A stretch of 12,959 bases of DNA, taken from positions 4,084-17,042 of the forward strand of contig JAEURM010000015.1 of the NCBI GenBank assembly GCA_016789245.1. Reading direction: 5' to 3'. Origin of the DNA: Anaerolineales bacterium. Lineage in GTDB: Bacteria; Chloroflexota; Anaerolineae; Anaerolineales; UBA6663. Shown piece by piece: positions 6,930 through 12,343 of the stretch (its first letter is position 1; every line of letters starts with the position of its first letter). Position numbers and translations under genes: made by a program. Under the pieces are notes generated by a model. That model was not told the origin of the DNA and did not search any database. It saw nothing but the letters and a program-made list of their open reading frames with translations.

Positions 6930-6981
6930 TGAGTGATTGAGTGATTGAGTGATTGGCGCAATCGCCAAATCGCCCAATCAC
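6930..6981. repeat. Octamer-phased palindromic array C
   Basis: Six 8-bp units in register fill the whole 48-base gap between two genes. Read in gene direction there are three GATT-type units (such as GATTGGGC) and then three CAATCACT units, their inverted counterparts. GTGATTGG (6949-6956) pairs perfectly with CCAATCAC (6974-6981). The TGA stop of the acetyltransferase begins at the first unit and the next CAAT provides the AT of the ATG of the HEAT-repeat gene. Confidence 0.88.
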
Positions 6982-7571
6982 ACATTCGGTTGAAGTTTTT
7001 CTTCTAGCCGCGCTTTCACAACAGGCCACTCACGCGCCAAAATGCTGTAGTACACGGAACTGCGGCGGTAGCCGTCCGGCATGATGATGTGCTCCCGGAG
7101 CACGCCCTCCCGCGCCGCGCCCAACCGTTCAATGGCGCGTTGTGAGCGCTCGTTGCGCAAATCGGTTTTGATTTGCACGCGGGCTACCCCGAGTTCTTCA
7201 AACGCGTGCGTGAGCAGAAGCAATTTGCATTCCGTGTTCACCGGCGTACGCTGGTGAGCGGGCGCGTACCATGTGCCGCCAATCTCTAGCGCGTTGTTCT
7301 GCGGCTGAATATCCATGTAACGCGTACTGCCCACCGCCCGCCCGCTGGCCAAGTGAATCACAGCAAACACCAAATCAGTGCCCCGCGCCTGCCGCGCAAG
7401 AATCTCGCGCACCCACGCCAACATTTTTTCTTGGGTGGTTACAACGCCATACGGCATCCAGCGCCAAATGGTTTCATCCGCGCCGGCCACCGCCAAATCG
7501 GGCGCGTGGCTTTCTGCCAACGGCTCTAAGCGCACATGTTGGCCAGTGAGGGTGAGAGGTTGAACGTTCAT
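6978..7571 (-). CDS. GNAT N-acetyltransferase, RimJ/RimL type
   Basis: A 197-residue GCN5-related acetyltransferase, normal length for the RimJ/RimL-like (Acetyltransf_3) group, which transfers acetyl from acetyl-CoA to a protein N-terminus, amino acid or small amine. Visible features are the N-terminal L-x-G-x-x-V-R-L-E-P-L strand (7-18), the V-G-S-T-R-Y strand (80-85), E-I-G-G-T-W-Y (96-102) and the conserved C-terminal D-L-R-N-E-R-S-Q-R-A-I-E-R-L-G-A (137-152), whose Asn and Ser are the usual cofactor-side residues. Then comes G-V-L-R-E-H and the Y-Y-S-I-L strand (174-178). The substrate is unknown. It lies 51 bases downstream of proS, across an inverted repeat (7579-7618), and its stop codon touches array C. 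The ATG at 7571 has no clear Shine-Dalgarno. Confidence 0.9.
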   Translation of the reverse strand: MNVQPLTLTGQHVRLEPLAESHAPDLAVAGADETIWRWMPYGVVTTQEKMLAWVREILARQARGTDLVFAVIHLASGRAVGSTRYMDIQPQNNALEIGGTWYAPAHQRTPVNTECKLLLLTHAFEELGVARVQIKTDLRNERSQRAIERLGAAREGVLREHIIMPDGYRRSSVYYSILAREWPVVKARLEEKLQPNV

Positions 7572-7578
7572 CGTATTT

Positions 7579-7618
7579 GTAGAGACGCGCTGTATAAGCG
7601 AAACGACTGCGTTTCTAC
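7579..7618. repeat. Inverted repeat between proS and the acetyltransferase gene
   Basis: GTAGAGACGC (7579-7588) and GCGTTTCTAC (7609-7618) are inverted with one mismatch, 20 bases apart, starting four bases from the proS stop codon. GTAGAGACGC-type ends are familiar from dispersed bacterial intergenic repeats. No unit phasing or T-run is seen. Confidence 0.6.
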
Positions 7619-7622
7619 GGAT

Positions 7623-9062
7623 TTAATACGCCCGCGCGAAGATGACTTTTTGCGTGGCTGGTTTGCCGGTGAGCACGCAAACGCCCTCGCCGCCTTCTTG
7701 TTCCAGCGGCACACAGCGGATGGTGGCCTTAGTTTCTTCTTTCACCTTGGCTTCATCCTCGCGGCTTCCGGCCCACCACACATGCGCCCAGCCGTTCTCC
7801 ACCACTTGCTTGAAATCCGCATAATTTTCAGGCGAGTGCGTGTTGGTCTTACGGAATGTGAGCGCGCGCTCAAACAGCCCGGCTTGTACTTCCATTAATT
7901 TCTCGGCCACTTGGTCAGCAATGCCAGTTTGCGGCACAAAGCTTTTGCCCTCTTTGCCCGGCTTATCGCGCCGTGCCAACGCCACTGTGCCTTTTTCCAC
8001 ATCCTTTGGCCCCACTTCCATGCGGAGCGGCACGCCGCGCAGTTCCCAATCATTGAACTTGAAGCCCGGGCTCACCGTATCCCGCTCATCCACTTTCACG
8101 CGGATATCAGCGGCCAGCAAATCCATTTTTAAGCGGCTCACTGCTTCCAACACTGGGCCTTTTTCGGCGTCATTCTTATAAATCGGCACCATCACCACTT
8201 GCCACGGCGCTAATTTAGGCGGCAAGATGAGGCCCTGGTCATCGCCGTGCGTCATGATGATGGCCCCAATGATGCGCGTGGATAAGCCCCAAGATGTTGT
8301 CCAGCAAAACTGTTGCGCGTTGTTTTGGTCAACGTATTGAATGTTGAACGCTTTGGCAAAGTTCTGGCCGAGGTTGTGTGACGTGCCAGATTGCAAGGCT
8401 TTGGTATCGCCCATCATCGCTTCAATCGTGTAGGAACGAAGTGCGCCGGCAAACTTTTCGCTCTCGGTTTTCATACCCTTCACCACCGGAATGGCCGCAT
8501 CATTCATGGCAAAGTCCACGTACACATCTAACATTTGGCGCGTTTCGGCTTCCGCTTCTTCATACGTGGCGTGCGCGGTGTGGCCTTCTTGCCACCAAAA
8601 TTCTGCCGTGCGCAAAAACAGTTTAGTGCGCAATTCCCACCGCACCACGCTATTCCACAAGTTAATCAGCACCGGCAAATCACGGTAGCTCTTAATCCAC
8701 TTGGCATACGTGTGGCCGATGATGGTTTCAGACGTAGGCCGCACCACCAGCGGCTCTTCTAATTCTTCGCCGCCGCCCACCGTTACCACGGCCAACTCTG
8801 GTGAAAAGCCTTCCACGTGCTCCTTCTCTCTATCTAAGAAGGATTTGGGGATGAACATGGGGAAACCGGCGTTGAGGTGGCCGGTGGCCTTAAAGCGCCG
8901 GTCTAGCGCCTGCTGGATGTTTTCCCACAGCGTCCAGCCGTACGGCTTCACAATCATGCAACCGCGCACGGGGGCGTAATCGGCCATATCGGCGCGGAGC
9001 ACCAGTTGGTTGTACCACTCGCTAAAATCTTCCGCGCGGGTGGGTAATTTAGTATCAGACAT
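7623..9062 (-). CDS. proS: Prolyl-tRNA synthetase, type 3 (archaeal/eukaryote-like)
   Basis: A 479-residue class II synthetase that charges tRNA-Pro with proline, of the short type lacking the bacterial editing insertion. Motif 2 region: R-P-T-S-E (108-112), R-W-E-x-R-T-K-x-F-L-R-T-x-E-F (141-155) and W-Q-E-G-H-T-A-H (157-164). Motif 3: S-T-R-I-I-G-A-I-I-M-T-H-G-D-D-x-G-L-I-L-P-P (261-282). The anticodon-binding domain follows (about 286-385, G-V-P-L-R-M-E-V-G-P-K-D). The protein ends F-A-R-A-Y, the C-terminal tyrosine typical of this type. The zinc knuckle seems degraded: A431 and D436 stand where cysteines are expected, and of the last pair only C462 remains (T465 replaces the other). The start at 9062 is chosen because the family begins about here; the 24 residues upstream run through the octamer repeat. 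Confidence 0.96.
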   Translation of the reverse strand: MSDTKLPTRAEDFSEWYNQLVLRADMADYAPVRGCMIVKPYGWTLWENIQQALDRRFKATGHLNAGFPMFIPKSFLDREKEHVEGFSPELAVVTVGGGEELEEPLVVRPTSETIIGHTYAKWIKSYRDLPVLINLWNSVVRWELRTKLFLRTAEFWWQEGHTAHATYEEAEAETRQMLDVYVDFAMNDAAIPVVKGMKTESEKFAGALRSYTIEAMMGDTKALQSGTSHNLGQNFAKAFNIQYVDQNNAQQFCWTTSWGLSTRIIGAIIMTHGDDQGLILPPKLAPWQVVMVPIYKNDAEKGPVLEAVSRLKMDLLAADIRVKVDERDTVSPGFKFNDWELRGVPLRMEVGPKDVEKGTVALARRDKPGKEGKSFVPQTGIADQVAEKLMEVQAGLFERALTFRKTNTHSPENYADFKQVVENGWAHVWWAGSREDEAKVKEETKATIRCVPLEQEGGEGVCVLTGKPATQKVIFARAY

Positions 9063-9080
9063 TTTATAGAACGCTCCAGA

Positions 9081-9104
9081 GGAGAATTGGAGGATTAGAG
9101 AATT
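9081..9104. repeat. Octamer half-array E1 in the proS leader
   Basis: Three adjacent 8-bp units, GGAGAATT, GGAGGATT and AGAGAATT, lie 18 bases upstream of the proS start. They are inverted counterparts of the CTAATTCT/CCAATTCT units at 9336-9359, about 230 bases away. Confidence 0.8.
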
Positions 9105-9227
9105 TACAAACTCAGTCCACAGGCTTTGGCTCACATTGATTGAGCCAGAGATTCTTCGCGCCCAACGGTTTTACAAATTTGAGCCTGTTCATTCGCACTC
9201 AGAAAGACAGGCCTTACGGATTGGACT

Positions 9228-9290
9228 GTCACTCCCGCGAAAGCGGGAGTCCACGGGCGGCTTATGGATACCCGCTTTCGCGGGTATGAC
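9228..9290. repeat. REP-type double hairpin
   Basis: Two hairpins with 8-bp stems and 4-nt loops (9231-9238/9243-9250, loop GAAA; 9268-9275/9280-9287, loop TTTC) sit head to head. The outer 26-base arms are inverted copies matching at 22 positions, and all four differences are compensatory, keeping each stem paired. This is the widespread CCCGCGAAAGCGGG-type REP family, whose chance translation gives the familiar P-R-K-R-E-S ... I-P-A-F-A-G-M-T peptide. Such elements are moved by REP-associated tyrosine transposases elsewhere in a genome; none is in this window. Confidence 0.92.
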
Positions 9291-9335
9291 GCTCATCGGG
9301 ATGATGGCCTGTACAAAGTGAGATTCTTAGGTCTA

Positions 9336-9359
9336 CTAATTCTCCAATTCTCTAATTCT
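9336..9359. repeat. Octamer half-array E2 over the phosphotransferase stop codon
   Basis: Three 8-bp units, CTAATTCT, CCAATTCT and CTAATTCT. The TAG stop of the phosphotransferase gene (minus strand, 9352-9354) is inside the third unit, so the array provides the stop and the codon before it. Confidence 0.82.
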
Positions 9360-10446
9360 CAATGTATAAAACACCCCGCAAGCGCCGCCGCGCGGCTTCG
9401 AGCACGGGCATGAGCCAAATATCACGGAAGGCCGTTTCATGATTGGCAAAATCTTCTTGCGTGGCATTGGCGGCCCAGTTCAACATTTCCTGCGTAAAAC
9501 ACCACATCAGCGCGTGGTCTAGCACTTCAGACCATTCAGCATCAGTGAGTTTTAGGCCCACGCGCAGGGCCATTTCATCGCGATAAATTTCAAACAGCCG
9601 TGCGGGCGCAATCGGCAAATCCGTCCGCTCCCAACGGCAGGCGTTAATAAAGGCCACCAAATCCACCACGCCCGGCCCCACACTCGCCAACTGCCAATCA
9701 TACACCGCCACTTCATCCTCTTCCATCAAGTTGATGTTGCCCGGATGAAAATCACCGTGCAAAAGCGTGGCCGGGAACTTCCGTAACTTGGCCGCCATGG
9801 GTTCCACTTGCGTGAGCAATAAGCCCAAACCGTTCAACACTTCAGTAGAGCCGGTGATAAGTGGATGGCGGTTATCGACCATCATCTTTTCCATCGCCCC
9901 CACCGCGGCCAACACGTAAATTTCGTAATCACTGGTGAGGGGGCGGGCCAGCCAGGTATAAACGGCCAAGTCATCGGCCAAGCCCCAAAAGCGTTCATGG
10001 ATGCCGCACAACGCCCGCACCGCGCGCTCATAATGCGCGGCCTGCCACGGAGCCATATCTTGCTCCACCGCTTCCAAAATCAGCCACGCGCCAGAAGCAT
10101 CCGCCGCAATGAGGGCGGGCGTTTGCACCGGGAGTTGGGAGGCGAGGGAACGGTACACGCCCATTTCTCGCCGGCCGCCACTGGCCAAACCGGCGCGTGA
10201 GGTGCCACGCGGCTCTTTCACCACGCAATTCACGTTAAGGGAACGGCCCCGCATTTGCCCGCCCGCCATGCTCCCCGCCACGTAATCCACCCGCAAGCCG
10301 CGCACCGCCGAGGGCAAAATCGATTCGGGCGTACGCGGCAGTGCAACTTCCGAGTAAGCTTTGACGATTAAGGATGAATCGCCAAAATACCGGCGTAAGC
10401 CAGCCGTTAGTTGAGCCGAGGAAAAAGGCCACAGGATTCCGGTCAT
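9352..10446 (-). CDS. APH/choline kinase-type phosphotransferase
   Basis: A 364-residue protein with the aminoglycoside phosphotransferase/choline-kinase fold. The N-lobe has the likely ATP-binding lysine K77 (V-V-K-E). The C-lobe shows the Brenner-type catalytic loop H-G-D-F-H-P-G-N (230-237; D232 as catalytic base, N237 as metal ligand) and the metal-binding V-Y-D-W (D250) that replaces the DFG of protein kinases. A helical C-terminal region follows. The substrate could be an aminoglycoside, a sugar, an amino alcohol or a small metabolite; nothing in the sequence decides. Its ATG overlaps the stop of the DGHHR gene (ATGA, 4 bases), so the two are translationally coupled. This association argues for a housekeeping or unknown pathway rather than acquired antibiotic resistance. 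The stop codon is embedded in half-array E2. Confidence 0.9.
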   Translation of the reverse strand: MTGILWPFSSAQLTAGLRRYFGDSSLIVKAYSEVALPRTPESILPSAVRGLRVDYVAGSMAGGQMRGRSLNVNCVVKEPRGTSRAGLASGGRREMGVYRSLASQLPVQTPALIAADASGAWLILEAVEQDMAPWQAAHYERAVRALCGIHERFWGLADDLAVYTWLARPLTSDYEIYVLAAVGAMEKMMVDNRHPLITGSTEVLNGLGLLLTQVEPMAAKLRKFPATLLHGDFHPGNINLMEEDEVAVYDWQLASVGPGVVDLVAFINACRWERTDLPIAPARLFEIYRDEMALRVGLKLTDAEWSEVLDHALMWCFTQEMLNWAANATQEDFANHETAFRDIWLMPVLEAARRRLRGVLYIEN

Positions 10447-11333
10447 TCTTTCAACTCTTCAGTGGGGTTGGCTTGCCCGGCAAAGTAGGCCCGCAAAAAT
10501 TCTTCGGCGGCCTGCCCCGGCTCCACCAAATGGGCTTGGCCCTGCGCCACCAAATAGTGGCGATGGTCTAACACCCACAAATAAAAGTCCGCTTCGGTGC
10601 GGCCCGTAAAAGCCGCCAAAATTTCCGATTCACGGATGACGTTCATGATGGGCAAGTAAACGGTATCATACCAATGCGCTACGGCTTCTTCATCCGCCAC
10701 ATCGCGCTGAAACTCTAAGCCCATAAAGTAGCGGTGTACCGCAATATGTTCCAACATGCGTTCATAGCCGCCTAAAATCGTCACTGCCACACGCGCATCT
10801 GGCCGCAAACGGTCTAAGTTGGTGCGCTCTAAAAATTCGGCGCGCGCGCCCAGCACTTCCAAATCATCCGGGTTAATTTCAGCCGTTAGCGGCACCCGCA
10901 CCGCGCACTCGCGCACTTCGGCTTCAATGGCTTCTTGGCCCTTCTCCCGTGCCACCGAAACGCGGTGATGCCCATCCACCACAAAATATACTTCACCTAC
11001 TTTGTACAGCAAAATGGGCGGCAGGCTAATATCTTGATACCACGCGCGCGTTACTTTCTGCCAACGCTCGGCCATAAAATCCTGTTTGGGTAAAAAGGCG
11101 CGGTCAAAATCGCGGTAACGGTCAACGCTCCCCACAATTTGCGCAATGGAGACGGTGCGCACGCCACGGTAAATGGGGCCGCCAATGTGTAACTTCTCCC
11201 GCACCGCCTCAAAGGCCAGCAAATCATTCGGTTGGCCGGTGAGAAAGGCGAGGAGATTGCGAAATAAAGCTTTTAGCCGCGCGGAGGCAAAATCGGCCTG
11301 CGTTTTCCAACTCAGATTGGGATCTTCAGACAT
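10443..11333 (-). CDS. ParB/sulfiredoxin-fold-like protein with DGHHR motif, function unknown
   Basis: A 296-residue soluble protein. The central part carries I-V-G-S-V-D-R-Y-R-D-F-D-R-A-F-L-P (66-82), L-P-P-I-L-L-Y-K-V-G-E-V-Y-F-V (104-118) and D-G-H-H-R-V-S-V-A-R-E-K-G (120-132). This pattern resembles the ParB N-terminal/sulfiredoxin-like fold, where a D-G-x-H-R or G-x-x-R loop binds nucleotide phosphates (CTP in ParB, ATP in sulfiredoxin). No HTH motif typical of true ParB is evident, so chromosome partitioning is unlikely. The C-terminal 150 residues are not recognised. The start at 11333 overlaps the metallophosphoesterase stop by 8 bases (ATGTCTGA); an alternative ATG at 11345 would add four residues. 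It lies between a phosphoesterase and a phosphotransferase, which suggests phosphate or nucleotide chemistry; that is inference. Confidence 0.75.
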   Translation of the reverse strand: MSEDPNLSWKTQADFASARLKALFRNLLAFLTGQPNDLLAFEAVREKLHIGGPIYRGVRTVSIAQIVGSVDRYRDFDRAFLPKQDFMAERWQKVTRAWYQDISLPPILLYKVGEVYFVVDGHHRVSVAREKGQEAIEAEVRECAVRVPLTAEINPDDLEVLGARAEFLERTNLDRLRPDARVAVTILGGYERMLEHIAVHRYFMGLEFQRDVADEEAVAHWYDTVYLPIMNVIRESEILAAFTGRTEADFYLWVLDHRHYLVAQGQAHLVEPGQAAEEFLRAYFAGQANPTEELKE

Positions 11334-11976
11334 AGTTTTTACCAAATTCTATTAACCGATACGGATACACATTTAATACCTGCGTGTCTTTGTAGCGCGT
11401 GGCCGTCACGGCATCATTGCGATAGACGTGCGAGTGGCCGTGGAGCAAATATTTGGGCCGGAAGCGATCCATCAGCGTGCAGAACGCTTCAAAGCCGGTG
11501 TGAGCAAAATCGCCGCTTTCATGAATGCCGCGCGGCGGTGCGTGGGCAATCAGAATATCCAAAAAGCGCCCGTGCCGCACGCGGTTGGTCAACAGCGCGG
11601 GTGAAAGGTTGAGCAGGCGGGCATTCATTTCCGCTTGCGTGAACTGGTGCGGGCCAACGTTATAGCGGATGGAGCCGCCCAGCCCGGCCACCAGCGCGGA
11701 AGTTCCGTTGGCCGTGATTTTTAATACTTGGTTTTCAAGGCTCTCACACCCTTCCGCTCGGTCAATAATGCGGCCATCGCTCAAGTACTGGGAAGGTTTA
11801 TCATGATTACCGTGCACGTAATACAACGGTTTGCCCAAAATCGTCACCATGAATTCCAGATAGAAAAACGGCAAATCGCCACAACCCAAAATCACATCCA
11901 CATCGCCAAACCGGTCTTTAATTTCCGGGCGATAGAGCGATTCAACCACTTCGTCACTGAGGGCGAGGATTTTCAC
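11326..11976 (-). CDS. Calcineurin-like metallophosphoesterase
   Basis: A 216-residue single-domain metallophosphoesterase. Motifs in order: S-D-E-V (D8), G-C-G-D-L-P (D34), G-N-H-D (57-59), A-H-A-P-P (H145) and H-G-H-S-H (179-183). These are the usual two-metal ligands, except that the first motif is D-x-V instead of the normal D-x-H. The substrate may be a phosphodiester, nucleotide or phosphoprotein; unresolved. The start is GTG at 11976, the only possible start because an in-frame TAA lies two codons upstream. The gene follows the MazG-like gene after 47 bases filled mainly by array F and overlaps the DGHHR gene downstream, making it the head of a compact three-gene unit. Confidence 0.9.
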   Translation of the reverse strand: MKILALSDEVVESLYRPEIKDRFGDVDVILGCGDLPFFYLEFMVTILGKPLYYVHGNHDKPSQYLSDGRIIDRAEGCESLENQVLKITANGTSALVAGLGGSIRYNVGPHQFTQAEMNARLLNLSPALLTNRVRHGRFLDILIAHAPPRGIHESGDFAHTGFEAFCTLMDRFRPKYLLHGHSHVYRNDAVTATRYKDTQVLNVYPYRLIEFGKNYV

Positions 11977-11983
11977 GGTTTAG

Positions 11984-12032
11984 TTGGTGGTTATTAGTGA
12001 TTGGGAAATTAAATAACCAATGACTAATAACT
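11984..12032. repeat. Heptamer-phased palindromic array F
   Basis: Seven 7-bp units in register: three (TTGGTGG, TTATTAG, TGATTGG), a central GAAATTA, then three inverted ones (AATAACC, AATGACT, AATAACT). The stem 11990-12004 with 12017-12031 has 14 of 15 pairs. The TAG stop of the MazG-like gene (minus strand, 12024-12026) lies inside the array, and the metallophosphoesterase GTG start is 7 bases beyond it. Confidence 0.9.
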
Positions 12033-12332
12033 TTCTTTGGGCCAGTCACGTTGATAATTGCGCCGCAATTTTTCAAGAATGGCCTGCTCTAAATCAATAT
12101 TGGTGAGGCTGGCCAGTTGGAGCAAGTATAAGGCTACATCAGCCAACTCACCGGCGAGTTTAGCGTTATCAGCAGAGTCTCGCCACTGATAGTGCTCCAG
12201 CACTTCGGCGGCTTCCACGGCCAGCGAGGCCGCAATGTTGCGAGGCGTTTGCGGGCGCGCGCTCTCCGGTGCATACCAACCTTTAGCGGCCACAAAGCGG
12301 TTCATTTCAGCGGTGAGTTCGGAGAGAGTCAT
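12024..12332 (-). CDS. MazG-like nucleotide pyrophosphohydrolase (dCTPase/RS21-C6 type)
   Basis: A 102-residue all-alpha NTP pyrophosphohydrolase-like protein of the small MazG-like/RS21-C6 group, which hydrolyses (d)NTPs to monophosphates and pyrophosphate to clean the nucleotide pool. The metal-binding pattern is visible: E40-x-x-E43 in A-V-E-A-A-E-V-L-E-H-Y-Q-W and E62-x-x-D65 in G-E-L-A-D-V-A-L-Y-L-L. The P-R-N-I-A-A-S-L motif (30-37) and the C-terminal R-x-K/R-x-x-N-Y region also fit. The start at 12332 (M-T-L-S-E-L) gives the standard length; longer in-frame starts run back into the hydrolase gene and add unrelated residues. It lies 11 bases after the alpha/beta hydrolase stop, probably co-transcribed. 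Its last two codons and stop lie in array F. Confidence 0.88.
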   Translation of the reverse strand: MTLSELTAEMNRFVAAKGWYAPESARPQTPRNIAASLAVEAAEVLEHYQWRDSADNAKLAGELADVALYLLQLASLTNIDLEQAILEKLRRNYQRDWPKESY

Positions 12333-12343
12333 AGAGGCAGGGG

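Larger units (their letters stand above)
9063..9351. other. 289-base gene-free spacer upstream of proS
   Basis: No gene is supported here; one open frame arises only from the REP hairpins. The spacer holds half-arrays E1 and E2 at its ends, a stem at 9124-9133/9141-9150 (10 bp with one wobble), and the REP-type element at 9228-9290. A 9-bp direct repeat (GAGATTCTT, 9148-9156 and 9320-9328) flanks the REP part. I found no T-box consensus and no convincing promoter for proS. Confidence 0.75.

Noticed and set aside
6930..6977. N-terminal 16-residue extension of the HEAT-repeat protein
   Set aside because: It would be encoded entirely by the octamer array, so the ATG at 6929 is preferred.
9136..9321. 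Small open frame on the plus strand upstream of proS
   Set aside because: Its peptide P-R-K-R-E-S ... I-P-A-F-A-G-M-T is the well-known spurious translation of REP hairpins.
9148..9328. Target-site duplication of an insertion sequence (GAGATTCTT twice)
   Set aside because: There is no transposase gene and there are no terminal inverted repeats next to the 9-bp repeats; kept only as supporting detail for the split-array idea.
9063..9351. T-box riboswitch controlling proS
   Set aside because: No AGGGTGG-type T-box consensus and no specifier stem recognisable on the minus strand.
9352..10446. Acquired aminoglycoside-resistance gene
   Set aside because: The APH fold covers many metabolic kinases, the gene is translationally coupled to its neighbours, and no mobile element or foreign composition surrounds it.
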